NCBI GenBank assembly: GCA_021773335.1
Contig: JAJFKG010000017.1
Location: 1 to 33,710, forward strand
DNA from: Gammaproteobacteria bacterium
GTDB taxonomy: Bacteria > Pseudomonadota > Gammaproteobacteria > JAJFKG01
Reading direction: 5' to 3'
DNA length: 33,710 bases
The notes beneath the pieces were generated by a model. It did no database searches and was not told where the DNA came from. It saw only the letters and a program-made list of their open reading frames with translations. A program made the position numbers and the translations under genes. This document shows positions 17,197 to 26,493 of the stretch, piece by piece. The number at the start of each line of letters is the position of its first letter. The stretch's first letter is position 1.

Positions 17197-17784
17197 ATGT
17201 TACCACTAAAAATAAAAACATCCAGCGCTTGGCTCGAAGCCGTATTAGACGACTTCGATAGCTTCCTTAAAGATCACGCAGCTTGCGAACGCAAGGCATC
17301 AGCGATGGCGATGTCTGTGCTCGCCCACTATGCTGATCAAGCAGTGATCGTTGAAGCGATGCTTGACCTCGCGATGGAAGAACTACACCACTTTCGGCAA
17401 GTCATGAAATTGATGTTAGCGCGTCAATTGTATCTCCCCCCGGATACAAAAGATGCCTACATCAGCACCCTGCGTTTACACATCCGTAATGGGCGTGAAG
17501 CGTATTTTCTCGATCGCATGTTGGTTGCCAGCATTGTCGAGGCACGCGGATGCGAGCGTTTTGGGATGATTGCCGAAGCCTTACCTGATAGCCATAACGA
17601 TGCGCGTGAATTAAAAGAATTCTATCAAACCATCACGCAATCCGAAGGTCGTCATTATGAATTATTTTTGAATTTGGCTAAACGTTACTTCCCCGATGCA
17701 GAAGTGTACACCCGCTTTGATGAATTATTAGAATACGAAGCTAATATCGTTGCTGAATTACCCATTCGTGCGGCTTTACACTAA
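17197..17784 (+). CDS. miaE: tRNA-(ms2io6A)-hydroxylase MiaE
   Basis: MiaE hydroxylates the isopentenyl chain of 2-methylthio-N6-isopentenyladenosine at tRNA position 37 using a ferritin-like diiron centre. The ligands are visible: E31 in CERKAS, E61/H64 in EELHH, a helix-3 Glu (E116 or E120), and E150/H153 in SEGRH, giving two ExxH motifs. The start at 17197 (MLPLKIKTSS) fits the family N-terminus; a longer in-frame reading from GTG at 17086 would run back into the divergent ferredoxin gene. Length 195. The glycosyltransferase-like gene follows after 8 bp, so the two are likely co-transcribed. No clear Shine-Dalgarno is seen. Confidence 0.92.
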   Translation: MLPLKIKTSSAWLEAVLDDFDSFLKDHAACERKASAMAMSVLAHYADQAVIVEAMLDLAMEELHHFRQVMKLMLARQLYLPPDTKDAYISTLRLHIRNGREAYFLDRMLVASIVEARGCERFGMIAEALPDSHNDARELKEFYQTITQSEGRHYELFLNLAKRYFPDAEVYTRFDELLEYEANIVAELPIRAALH

Positions 17785-17792
17785 GCAATACC

Positions 17793-19157
17793 ATGCCAGC
17801 CCCGCAAACAACTAAGGCCATTAAGCAATACCTGCAACACTATGCTGTGGCAGAACAGCAACTAGCTGATACGTTAACTCAGCCTTATCAACACATCTTA
17901 GCCCTGCCAGCTTATAATGAATACCCTTTGATCAAAAACATCTTTGCGCACTTTCCACAGCAACGTAACGGGCGAGTACTGGTGGTGTTAGTGATTAACG
18001 CGCATGATCACTCACCCCCTGCAGTCATCAGAAATAACCAACAAAGCCTGGCGCATTTTGCTGGAAACGTCGAGCTCACTCTATGCGAGGACTTAGCTTG
18101 TGCTTATGCCGTGATCGAAAATAGCAGCGCTGACCGTGATATCTTACTCATTGATAAGAGTTCACAAGCTGATTGGCGTCTGTCGGTCAAACATGGCGTT
18201 GGCATGGCACGTAAGATTGGCGCCGATATTGCCCTCGCGTTATACGCACAAGGTAAATTGACAAGCCCGTGGATCCATTGTAGTGATGCCGATGTGACCT
18301 TGCCAAATGATTATTTTTCACGCGCGGATACTGTGTCTGTAACAAAAGATACCGCAGCCCTCATCTATCCCTTTGTACACAAACCAGATGAAAATAATCC
18401 TGTGCTCGCACTGGCCATGGCACTGTATGATCATAAACTTCGCTATCATGTCGCTGGTTTGCAGACGGCAGGATCACCTTACGCGTTTCAGACTATCGGC
18501 AGCACGATGGTCTTGCACACGGGGGCTTATGCGAAAGTGCGCGGCTTTCCTAAGCGTGCCGCAGCCGAAGACTTTTATGTTTTGAATAAATTGGCCAAGG
18601 TTGGCCGTGTGTTGGAGTTGGATGGTGCACCGATCACGATCGCCGGACGCTTATCCGATCGCGTGCCCTTTGGTACTGGTGCAGCGCTGCATGATTTGAC
18701 GGATGCACTTGATAGTGAGCACCTTAAAGAAAGTTTAGAAGCATTGCACCAAACGAAGCTGTTTTATCACCCCGATGTCTATGTGTATTTGCGAGCTTGG
18801 TTGAGCTGTTTACCTGATTTGTATGCTGAAGTGGATGCGGATAATTTGGCGATATTGTTGGCGAATCGGTTAAAAGAATGGACGCACAACGTCGATCAGT
18901 ATTTAGGGGTAAATTATATCATCAAAACAATTTGCCAACACTTATTAGATTTAGATCTCGTCACTATCGTCAAACGTAATCGCCAACACAGCCGCGACCA
19001 AGCCAGCTTCGTACGCACCATGCATGAATGGTTTGATGCCTTTCGCACACTAAAATTTTTGCATCATTTGCGGGATATGCACCTGCCGGATGTAAGTTCG
19101 AATCCAGAAACCAACATCAAGACCAGTAGTGCGACGCCATTAACTCATCAAAAGTAA
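17793..19157 (+). CDS. Glycosyltransferase family 2-like protein
   Basis: This 454-residue cytosolic protein begins its catalytic domain with ILALPAYNEYPLIKNI (35-50), the family-2 nucleotide-sugar entry strand. It has a metal-binding DAD motif in IHCSDADVTLPNDYF (161-175) and a later AAAEDFYVLNKL (acceptor-side ED, about 272-283). No membrane spans are present, unlike many GT2 enzymes. Donor and acceptor are unknown. The gene starts 8 bp after miaE. Its last 41 bp overlap the 3' end of the convergent DUF234-type ATPase gene, which suggests the ATPase gene arrived beside it and took over its end. Confidence 0.7.
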   Translation: MPAPQTTKAIKQYLQHYAVAEQQLADTLTQPYQHILALPAYNEYPLIKNIFAHFPQQRNGRVLVVLVINAHDHSPPAVIRNNQQSLAHFAGNVELTLCEDLACAYAVIENSSADRDILLIDKSSQADWRLSVKHGVGMARKIGADIALALYAQGKLTSPWIHCSDADVTLPNDYFSRADTVSVTKDTAALIYPFVHKPDENNPVLALAMALYDHKLRYHVAGLQTAGSPYAFQTIGSTMVLHTGAYAKVRGFPKRAAAEDFYVLNKLAKVGRVLELDGAPITIAGRLSDRVPFGTGAALHDLTDALDSEHLKESLEALHQTKLFYHPDVYVYLRAWLSCLPDLYAEVDADNLAILLANRLKEWTHNVDQYLGVNYIIKTICQHLLDLDLVTIVKRNRQHSRDQASFVRTMHEWFDAFRTLKFLHHLRDMHLPDVSSNPETNIKTSSATPLTHQK

Positions 19158-20595
19158 TAATCTTATCAAAATAATGTTCCGCGATTAGCGATGGCTCCGC
19201 ACCTGATACTGTAATTAGCACTTTTTGAATAGTATGCCCTGTTTTCACTCGCAGATACTCCAGTTTTCTTTCAAACTCATCAATCACTTTTTTCTTAACC
19301 GGTGCACTTAGATATTTTATCTCACAAACTGTCAACACATTGTCGTTACGATCGAAAACCAAATCTATCTGAAAACCCGGCTCTTCTTGAACCCTATTGC
19401 GACTGTAAAAAGGACCAGATGCATATTTAACAGCGCCAAAACCTAAAATATTTGCAATCACATAATCATAACGCCGACAAAAACGTTCAAATGCATACCC
19501 TAACCAAATCTGATACTGCTGAGTATTTAGCGCTTTTGTCGGTTCATCATTAAATTTACCTTTATTAATATCATTTTTTATCGGCTGCACAAATTTAAAA
19601 TAAAACTGCAAATAATTATCGGCAATTGAATAACGGGCAAGCAAGCTATTTGATGGTGTATTATAGGGTGCGTATTTCTTAATGAAGCCCGATAACGCTA
19701 AGTCTGTTAACAATTCAGTAACATTTTTTCCTGATGATAGTTTCAAATGTGCAAGAATTTCCTTACGTGTTGCAAACCGTCTTTTGCTTAAAAACTCAAT
19801 CACTTTTTTAAAGTTAGGATTGTTCGCCAATGTACTGACAAAAATTCGCTGATATTCCTCTGTAAAATAGGCATTTTTAACAAATGATTGCTCACATAAA
19901 CTCAACAAAACTGACGAATTAACATTAAGTTTCAAGAGATATTCAGGAATGCCTCCAACCGTTAAATAGGCACGAAATGCGTCTTTAGCAGAAAATTTAG
20001 TAAGCAGTGCCTGCGCTTCAATTGGACTCATCTCTTGTAAGTGCAATTCATATTGAGAGCGATTATAAAGTGCCTCTGAATGTACGACATGATTAATCAT
20101 AAAAGAAGGTGAAGAACCGCATAGAATTAAAATCAACTGTGAATTTTGGCGCAATAGATTGTCCCACGCGTATTTTAATTCAGCAATAAAATCATCTTTA
20201 TACTCAGCCAACCATTGCAATTCTTCAAAGTATAAAGTCCAACAACCTTCTTTGACGTACTCTGCCATATAACGAAATATATCAAGCCAGGATTCAGTTT
20301 TAATTTCTCTTAGCCACGGATTAGCCGTGTAGTGCGCTAACTGTTGCATAACACTGTGGCGCTGGCTTTTTTCATCCTTGCCTTGTATCCCTTCAAACTT
20401 AAGAATATTTCTCTGAGCGAAGGTTTGCTCTAATAGCTCTGTTTTGCCAACACGTCTGCGACCATAAACGATGAGAATAACGGCTTGCTCGAGTACATCG
20501 AGCTGTCGCAGCTTTGTTTGTTCAAAGCGTCTACCAGCAAATTTTCGATTTAGCTTAACTTGGTAAGCTTCCACAGCAGTGTTTGCCTGACTCAT
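19117..20595 (-). CDS. ATPase with DUF234-type C-terminal nuclease-like domain
   Basis: The N-terminal P-loop domain has Walker A GRRRVGKTE (45-53), Walker B WTLYFEELQW and LILILCGSSPSFM. A winged-helix region follows. The C-terminal DUF234-type domain has a PD-(D/E)xK-like core: FQIDLVFDR and VCEIKYL, complete with Asp, Glu and Lys. This is the archaeal-type ATPase family that is sporadic in bacteria and of unknown function. The ATG at 20595 is chosen because GGGGGA sits seven bases upstream; an extra 42 residues back to 20721 would be read through the operator-like boxes. It overlaps the convergent glycosyltransferase by 41 bp. Confidence 0.85.
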   Translation of the reverse strand: MSQANTAVEAYQVKLNRKFAGRRFEQTKLRQLDVLEQAVILIVYGRRRVGKTELLEQTFAQRNILKFEGIQGKDEKSQRHSVMQQLAHYTANPWLREIKTESWLDIFRYMAEYVKEGCWTLYFEELQWLAEYKDDFIAELKYAWDNLLRQNSQLILILCGSSPSFMINHVVHSEALYNRSQYELHLQEMSPIEAQALLTKFSAKDAFRAYLTVGGIPEYLLKLNVNSSVLLSLCEQSFVKNAYFTEEYQRIFVSTLANNPNFKKVIEFLSKRRFATRKEILAHLKLSSGKNVTELLTDLALSGFIKKYAPYNTPSNSLLARYSIADNYLQFYFKFVQPIKNDINKGKFNDEPTKALNTQQYQIWLGYAFERFCRRYDYVIANILGFGAVKYASGPFYSRNRVQEEPGFQIDLVFDRNDNVLTVCEIKYLSAPVKKKVIDEFERKLEYLRVKTGHTIQKVLITVSGAEPSLIAEHYFDKIITFDELMASHYWS

Positions 20596-20655
20596 ATTAT
20601 TCCCCCAAACATACCTAGCAATCATCCTAGTTGGGCTAAAATAGCGTCCTATATT

Positions 20656-20742
20656 CCCCAAATACCCATGAATTATAACATAATTGGGGGGGTTAATAGA
20701 ATATACTCCCCCAATTAACAATCATAACCTTCCTATTTGGGG
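20656..20742. promoter_or_regulatory. Four-box symmetric operator upstream of DUF234-type ATPase
   Basis: Boxes CCCCAAATA (20656-20664), TAATTGGGGG (20681-20690), CCCCCAATTA (20708-20717) and TATTTGGGG (20734-20742) are separated by 16, 17 and 16 bp. Both the inner pair and the outer pair are exact inverted repeats centred on 20699. A related CCCCCAAAC lies at the ribosome site (about 20602-20610). This is a probable autoregulatory operator. Confidence 0.7.
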
Positions 20743-20883
20743 TCACAAGAATCATTTTAGTATCACTAAACACATAGTGAAAAAGGAAAATTTATATAAT
20801 AATCAATAGATTAATTCATAAAAGACGCATCATATAAAAGATGTTAAACTCTCGCCTACTCAACCACCGGCCAAGGAATAACG

Positions 20884-21894
20884 ATGAAACCAGCTCAACG
20901 ATTGGCATCAAGCCGTTTTGTGCAAATTCTGACAGGCTCAGTTTTGCTTAGCTTTTTGCCTATATCAGCCAGCGTGGCAAACCAGATCAAAAGCCCTGTT
21001 AGCGCTGCTCAGTCAGCAAGCCAAACCCAAGTGGCAACATCAACAACGCCATTTTCACCGACAACAACGACAAGCAACACAAAACCAGGCAGTACACAGA
21101 ATTCACCAGCATCCAGCCAAACCAACACACTGGTAGCCGCACCGCAAGCGATACAGCCAACAACGAACATACAAGACTCACTTTCCCAACGACAAATTCG
21201 CTCACCGATAACTCCAGCATCACCAACACCTGCACCAGCACCAAGTCAACAATCACCAGCATCCTATTTGACACAGACTGCCACACCAACGCAATCGCTA
21301 ACCACACAACACGCACAAGTCGGCCAACCTAATCAGGCCATCGCGAATAATAAAACCGCCAGTGCAAACACAAGCAGCAACACCAAACCCATCATCGCAA
21401 ATTTTTCACCAGCAGTGAACAGTATCCAAAATATTTCACAGGCGATTGCTGCTGCAAAAAGCAACCAATCTTCGGTCGATGTACTCTTCCCCACTGAAGT
21501 GCCAACGCCAAGCCAAGGGATGCAATATTATGCTGGGAGTGATAATGATGCGAATCAATACGGCGTTAGCTATCGTATTTATGTTGATACCACACCGCAG
21601 TGCAAAGGCGTGCACGTCTGCAATATCGGCGAAGTGAACGCCCGCAAAGGCGGTCAACCGGAATTCTTCTTTAATCGTAATAATGAACGTTTGACCGAGC
21701 CCGTTTCACTCACCAGGGGTATTCAAGGGTTTTACACACCCAGCCACGCCATGGCAGACACATGGCCAACGATCATTTCTTGGGAACAAAATGATGTACT
21801 CTATAGCATTACCTGGAGCAAGCTTAACAAGACAGAAGAGCGCGCCACTATCATGGCAATGGCGAATTCAGCAATCAAAGCTGGGGCAAGGTGA
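20884..21894 (+). CDS. Secreted protein with Thr/Ser/Pro/Gln-rich linker
   Basis: A signal peptide is evident (hydrophobic ILTGSVLLSFLPISASVA, probable cleavage near residue 32). It is followed by about 160 residues of low-complexity Thr, Ser, Pro, Ala and Gln, then a compact C-terminal domain (about 195-336) with two cysteines in TPQCKGVHVCNIGEVN that probably pair. There is no lipobox, sortase signal or peptidoglycan-binding motif. AAGGA lies six bases before the ATG. The linker-plus-domain form suits a cell-envelope or surface-exposed protein. The C-terminal domain is not recognised. Its 3' flank contains a block shared with the flank of the 32688 gene, followed by a REPIN-like element. 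Confidence 0.7.
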   Translation: MKPAQRLASSRFVQILTGSVLLSFLPISASVANQIKSPVSAAQSASQTQVATSTTPFSPTTTTSNTKPGSTQNSPASSQTNTLVAAPQAIQPTTNIQDSLSQRQIRSPITPASPTPAPAPSQQSPASYLTQTATPTQSLTTQHAQVGQPNQAIANNKTASANTSSNTKPIIANFSPAVNSIQNISQAIAAAKSNQSSVDVLFPTEVPTPSQGMQYYAGSDNDANQYGVSYRIYVDTTPQCKGVHVCNIGEVNARKGGQPEFFFNRNNERLTEPVSLTRGIQGFYTPSHAMADTWPTIISWEQNDVLYSITWSKLNKTEERATIMAMANSAIKAGAR

Positions 21895-21991
21895 CGGCAG
21901 CATAGCGTTCCCCATAAGTATGTTCAAAGGTTGTTACAGAGATGATGAGGTATCGATGGTTGGCCTAATATTGTCAATCATTGCCACACCA

Positions 21992-22085
21992 GTAGCCCGG
22001 ATAAGCGCGGCACGCGCGTCATCCGGGGAGGGTATTTGCGATTGCTGATCCCGGATGACGTTGCTGCGCAACTTATCCGGGCTAC
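21992..22085. repeat. REPIN-like double-hairpin element, copy 2
   Basis: The 94-bp element has left arm GTAG-CCCGGAT...ATCCGGG and a right arm ending CTAC. Its first 36 bases equal the reverse complement of the last 36 bases of copy 4, so the two copies lie in opposite orientation. It sits between convergent genes and may act as a terminator. Confidence 0.9.
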
Positions 22086-22139
22086 ATCTGGCCTTGACGC
22101 AAAGACAGTAGGCTACAATATTTACGCAAAGCCGAGGCT

Positions 22140-23312
22140 TTAAACCACCCACACATTCAACACACCCTTAATCTTCGCCAACGCCGCGACAACGTTATCC
22201 CCCACCGCCGCATTCACGTCCAACAAGGTATATGCCACTTCACCACGTGATTTATTCAACAAATCAATAATATTCAAACCGGCATCGGCCAAACACGTAG
22301 AGATTTGTCCCACCATATTCGGAACATTAGCATTAGCGATGGCCAAGCGGTATTGATCTTCCCCTTCACTGCGCGGCATATAAACTTCGGGGAAATTCAC
22401 TGAGTTACGGATATTGCCATTTTCTAAAAATTCACGCATTTGTTTAACCACCATGCGCGCGCAATTTTCTTCGGCCTCTTTGGTCGATGCACCCAAATGG
22501 GGTAAGGCAATCACGCGTTTTTCCGCCTTCAAGCGATTACTCGGAAAATCACACACGTAAGCATAGACTTTATCCACCACTAAGGCTTCACATAAGGCGT
22601 CTTCGTCAACAATACCAGCACGTGAAAAGTTTAATAACACAACGCCGTCACGCATCGATTTCAGACGCGTGGTATTGACTAAGCCTTTAGTCTCCTCATT
22701 TAATGGCACATGAAACGTCATCATATCTGAATGGGTAAAAACTTCTTCGATGTTTTCAGCCTTTTGCACGTCGGCAGATAATTCCCAAGCACGCCGCACA
22801 GTAATATGCGGATCATAACCAATGACGTTCATGCCTAAACCTATCGCCGCATTCGCGACTTGAACGCCAATCGCACCTAAGCCAATCACACCCAGCGTGC
22901 GGCCAGGTAATTCAAAACCAACAAAATTCTTTTTGCCCTTCTCGACTTGTTCATTGAGGCTTTTGTCATCGCCTTCTAATTCACGTGCATAATGCCAACC
23001 TTGGCAGATGTTACGGCAAGCAATAAACATCCCGGCAAGCACCAACTCTTTCACCGCATTGGCATTTGCCCCTGGGGTATTAAAAACAGGAATGCCACGT
23101 TGGCTGAGTTTATCAATTGGTACATTATTCACGCCGGCACCAGCACGCCCTACCGCTCGCACGGTCTCTGGTATATCCGCATTATGCATATTGAAAGAAC
23201 GCAATAAAATTGCATCAGGGTGTTGGATTTCAGAAGCTACTTCATAATGGTCACGTGGAAAATGGTCGAGGCCTGTGGGAGAAATATTATTGAGGGTTTG
23301 GATCTTGTACAT
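22140..23312 (-). CDS. serA: D-3-phosphoglycerate dehydrogenase with C-terminal ACT domain
   Basis: SerA oxidises 3-phosphoglycerate to 3-phosphohydroxypyruvate with NAD, the first step of serine synthesis. The Rossmann loop GLGAIG (144-149) and the D-hydroxyacid dehydrogenase signatures FSRAGIVDE (catalytic Arg231) and LPHLGAST (catalytic His272) are present. The substrate-domain loop GRAGAGVNNVP (55-65) is intact. A C-terminal ACT domain (about 318-390) could bind L-serine. The 390-residue length fits the short ACT-bearing class. Start 23312 is chosen because AAGGA lies five bases upstream. It follows serC on the same strand with a 142-bp gap that contains a REPIN-like element. Confidence 0.93.
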   Translation of the reverse strand: MYKIQTLNNISPTGLDHFPRDHYEVASEIQHPDAILLRSFNMHNADIPETVRAVGRAGAGVNNVPIDKLSQRGIPVFNTPGANANAVKELVLAGMFIACRNICQGWHYARELEGDDKSLNEQVEKGKKNFVGFELPGRTLGVIGLGAIGVQVANAAIGLGMNVIGYDPHITVRRAWELSADVQKAENIEEVFTHSDMMTFHVPLNEETKGLVNTTRLKSMRDGVVLLNFSRAGIVDEDALCEALVVDKVYAYVCDFPSNRLKAEKRVIALPHLGASTKEAEENCARMVVKQMREFLENGNIRNSVNFPEVYMPRSEGEDQYRLAIANANVPNMVGQISTCLADAGLNIIDLLNKSRGEVAYTLLDVNAAVGDNVVAALAKIKGVLNVWVV

Positions 23313-23358
23313 GATCATCCTTATTGTTGTCCTTGTTGTTAGCGAATTACAGTCTCTT

Positions 23359-23452
23359 GTAGCCCGGGAAAGCACCGTAGGTGCGCACCCGGGAGCAGCA
23401 ATGATAAAGCCTCATCCCCGGGTGGCGCGCGTTGTGCGCTTACCCGGGCTAC
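23359..23452. repeat. REPIN-like double-hairpin element, copy 3, between serC and serA
   Basis: The 94-bp element has arms GTAG-CCCGGG...CCCGGG and the reverse complement of GTAG-CCCGGGT...ACCCGGG. The stem bases differ from copies 1, 2 and 4, but pairing is kept. It ends two bases from the serC stop codon and lies in the serC-serA intergenic region. Confidence 0.9.
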
Positions 23453-23454
23453 GG

Positions 23455-24537
23455 TCAAGCGTGCTCTTTCTCGAATGTTTGCATAAATTCAATTAAAGCA
23501 TCGATACCAGCCTCCGGCATGGCATTATAAATACTTGCACGCATACCACCCACGGAACGATGGCCTTTGAGATTGAGTAAACCCACTCGTGCCGCTTCTT
23601 CGAGGAAACGCGCGTCAAGCTTAGCATCGGCAAGGATGAATGGTACATTCATGCGTGAACGGTAAGGCTTTGCCACTGGGTTACGATAAAAGCCCGACAT
23701 ATCGATCGCTGCGTAGAGTTTTTCAGCTTTGTGTTGGTTACGTTGCGCGATGGCTTCGATACCACCTTCTTTTAACAACCATTGAAAGGTTAAACCCGCC
23801 ATATACCAGGCAAAGGTCGGTGGCGTGTTATACATAGAATCGTTATCGGCATGGATTTTATAATCGTACATACTGGGCATATTCGGCGTCACATTACCCA
23901 GCAAATCTTCACGGATAATGACAATACTCAACCCCGACGGGCCAATATTTTTTTGCGCACCGGCATAGATCACGCCATAACGCGCAACATCAATGCGGCG
24001 CGACAAAATATCTGATGACATATCAGCAACTAAAAATTTATCGCCAACATCTGGCATATCTGCAAATTGCACGCCTTGGATGGTTTCATTCGAGGTGTAA
24101 TGGACATAGGCAGCATCAGGGTTAAATTGCCACGTGTTTGATTCTGGAATTGTCGTGAAATTTTCACTCTCGCCACTAGCGACGATATTCACTTGGCAAA
24201 AGCGTTGCGCCTCTTTGATCGCCTTTTTCGACCATGCACCCGTGCAAAAATAATCGGCATCTTTGCGTGCGCCGAGCAAATTGAGTGGCAACATCCCAAA
24301 TTGGGTCGATGCTCCACCCTGTAACCATAAGATTTTGTAGTTATCTGGAATGTTTAAGAGCATGCGCAAATCAGCATTGGCTTGCGCGGCAATACCCATA
24401 AAGTCTTTGCCACGGTGACTCATTTCCATCACCGACATGCCAGTACCCTGCCAATCGATAAATTCTTCACGCGCTTGCTGCATCACGTCGCACGCAATCA
24501 TCGCTGGCCCAGCGGCAAAATTATACACAGCGGTCAT
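23455..24537 (-). CDS. serC: Phosphoserine aminotransferase
   Basis: SerC transaminates 3-phosphohydroxypyruvate with glutamate to O-phosphoserine (and serves pyridoxal phosphate synthesis in many gammaproteobacteria). Family landmarks are the N-terminal NFAAGPA, LQGGASTQF (72-80), VADMSSDILSR, and the PLP lysine K196 in YAGAQKNIGPSG. The length of 360 is standard. AAGGA lies six bases before the ATG. A promoter is visible upstream (TTGGTA and TATAAT). Downstream on the same strand is serA, so the two enzymes of consecutive serine-pathway steps form a probable operon. Confidence 0.96.
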   Translation of the reverse strand: MTAVYNFAAGPAMIACDVMQQAREEFIDWQGTGMSVMEMSHRGKDFMGIAAQANADLRMLLNIPDNYKILWLQGGASTQFGMLPLNLLGARKDADYFCTGAWSKKAIKEAQRFCQVNIVASGESENFTTIPESNTWQFNPDAAYVHYTSNETIQGVQFADMPDVGDKFLVADMSSDILSRRIDVARYGVIYAGAQKNIGPSGLSIVIIREDLLGNVTPNMPSMYDYKIHADNDSMYNTPPTFAWYMAGLTFQWLLKEGGIEAIAQRNQHKAEKLYAAIDMSGFYRNPVAKPYRSRMNVPFILADAKLDARFLEEAARVGLLNLKGHRSVGGMRASIYNAMPEAGIDALIEFMQTFEKEHA

Positions 24538-24574
24538 TTGTTATCCTTATTTGGTATTGCCAGAGAGGAGCGTG

Positions 24575-24604
24575 ATTATACAGATTCTGATCGCTTGGTA
24601 CCAA
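24575..24604 (-). promoter_or_regulatory. serC promoter
   Basis: On the minus strand, TTGGTA (24604-24599) and a consensus TATAAT (24580-24575) are 18 bp apart, about 40 bp before the serC ATG. Confidence 0.55.
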
Positions 24605-24642
24605 TGGAGAAAGCAGGAGCGAACGCAGCTAGCGCACATTCA

Positions 24643-26445
24643 CTAGGGACTAAAGCTACTACCAGCAGTGGATGATAATAGACTATCATCCTCACTACTA
24701 TTACCAGGAAATTCATTGACGACATCGGCACAGGGATCAGTCGCGTCTTTCTGCTGCTCCCCTTCTATAGAAGCAGGCAAGCCGCCTAGTCTTGAATTTT
24801 GTTCACGCGCTCTCACAAGCTCAACCGCTTCTTCAAACACTGTTGCAATAATATGTTGTTGGCTAGCCTCCGGCGTTGTCGCGCCATGTTCCATATAGAC
24901 AGTAACAAGCGCCTGTTGCACATCGTTTGCAAAGTGTTCAAGAAACGCTTGTTGACTAACCGTATCGGAATCCGAAATGTCCGCAAAATAATCCGCGAGG
25001 CTGTCAATGAAAATTTGTTTAAGGTTTTTGCCAAAATCTTGTGGTAATGCTGCTGTTGCCTTCGCCTTAAATATATCAATCTTAGCTTTTGCATTTTTTC
25101 TTTCAGTATCATCATTGATAAACAATGGATCAGGCAAACCTCCCTCTGGCCTCGGTACATTCTCCTGAAGCGCTTGCAATGCTTGATTCAACGCAGCAAT
25201 TATTGTCGACGCAATATTCAGTCGATACAATGTTGGCTTACGACTATACACACCCCTAATACGAGGCCCGTATGACGCTGGTCTTAGTAATAATTCCCTA
25301 ACACCGGTGTAATCCGGTAAAAACAAAGTATTAACACCATACAGCCAAGAGCACCTCGCAAGAATCACGCCATCTGGCATTTTACTGCGACTTGGCATGG
25401 ATGATGATGAGCTACTAGCAAACATGGTTGTTGCCGGTGCTGGGCTTCGTGTGGAGGTTTTAGAGGGAAAAGGTGCAGAAGATGCAGGGTGTCCCACAGG
25501 AATGTGTAACAGTGCATCTAATGCTGCATCAGGATTTAATGCTATAGCTGCCGCTGATTTTTCTGGGCTGGAATCGGTACCAGGGGCTTTTTTTTCATCA
25601 TCACGAGATACCTCACCACCAGAAGCACCACTGTGGGCTAGTGACTCATCACGTTCATCATTGTCTTCTTCACTAGGCGCGCCTTTGACTTCCCCACTGC
25701 GTTGTTTAGCACGCTTAAGCAAGGCTTGCATACGTTTTGCCGCACCTACCCTACCCAATAAACGAGGATCACCTCCGTGTCGCTCTAAAAGTTCGTCCAG
25801 TGTAAGTGGTGACTGTTTCGTTTTACTTGTTCGCCCATCACGCGAACTAATTCCAGGTTTCATAGTAGCACTTGGTGAGATTCCAATTGCAATAGAGCTC
25901 GGAGTAAACCCCGGAAAATCGGAACCTACACTACTAACATCTGATGCCTCTGGTGAGCTTAATAAGCTTTTTTGCGCTGCAAGTTGTCGCTTGGTCTTAA
26001 TGGAGGGTCTATCAGAATTCATTTTTTCAATTAAGATTTCCAGTGAACAAATCAGATCATCAACATCATCTCTGTTGAGCTTAGGAATTAGTACAAGCAC
26101 ACACTGGCGCAACGTATTAACACGCTGAAGTTCTTCTGAGTTGCTGCCCAAGATGGGACTGCTCACAGAACGCTGCACGCGCCCTGATGATGAACTCGAC
26201 GCCGGACTCGACGAACGGCGTGAACTATCGCTCGATAAGGACGAAAAAAAATTGCTGAACGAAAATCCGGTATTATCAGAATGACTCGAGCGCATAACGG
26301 GTGTTGCAGCAGCTACTGGTCTTGTGCTGAGTGGTTTTTGTCTATCACCTAAGGCTGTAAGATACTCTACGAGTATGCCGCCGATTTCTTCTTTTGCTTT
26401 TCGTTGTTGTGACTTATCTTCTGATTCTCTCGGATCTGCTAACAT
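24643..26445 (-). CDS. Ser-rich low-complexity protein, effector candidate
   Basis: This 600-residue protein has no recognised enzymatic domain. Ser-rich segments lie at about 68-98 and 341-356, with charged linkers at 250-300. More ordered helical parts are at about 100-145 (TLRQCVLVLIPKLNRDDVDD) and 355-555. The C-terminus is acidic and Ser-rich (EQQKDATDPCADVVNE, then SSEDDSLLSS), similar to E-block-containing Dot/Icm signals. ATG 26445 has GGGGA six bases upstream; the in-frame TTG before it is not needed. A PmrA-like promoter sits 50-80 bp upstream. It ends about 105 bp before the serC start. Confidence 0.65.
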   Translation of the reverse strand: MLADPRESEDKSQQRKAKEEIGGILVEYLTALGDRQKPLSTRPVAAATPVMRSSHSDNTGFSFSNFFSSLSSDSSRRSSSPASSSSSGRVQRSVSSPILGSNSEELQRVNTLRQCVLVLIPKLNRDDVDDLICSLEILIEKMNSDRPSIKTKRQLAAQKSLLSSPEASDVSSVGSDFPGFTPSSIAIGISPSATMKPGISSRDGRTSKTKQSPLTLDELLERHGGDPRLLGRVGAAKRMQALLKRAKQRSGEVKGAPSEEDNDERDESLAHSGASGGEVSRDDEKKAPGTDSSPEKSAAAIALNPDAALDALLHIPVGHPASSAPFPSKTSTRSPAPATTMFASSSSSSMPSRSKMPDGVILARCSWLYGVNTLFLPDYTGVRELLLRPASYGPRIRGVYSRKPTLYRLNIASTIIAALNQALQALQENVPRPEGGLPDPLFINDDTERKNAKAKIDIFKAKATAALPQDFGKNLKQIFIDSLADYFADISDSDTVSQQAFLEHFANDVQQALVTVYMEHGATTPEASQQHIIATVFEEAVELVRAREQNSRLGGLPASIEGEQQKDATDPCADVVNEFPGNSSEDDSLLSSTAGSSFSP

Positions 26446-26493
26446 CAATTTCCCCGTATTTTTTAGGCGTGCTTAGGTTTGACAACTAGTCAA

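Noticed and set aside
25397..26128. Plus-strand ORF of 243 codons inside the Ser-rich gene
   Set aside because: It lies antisense within the Ser-rich coding sequence, has no ribosome site, and its Ser/Leu-rich reading reflects the opposite strand's composition.
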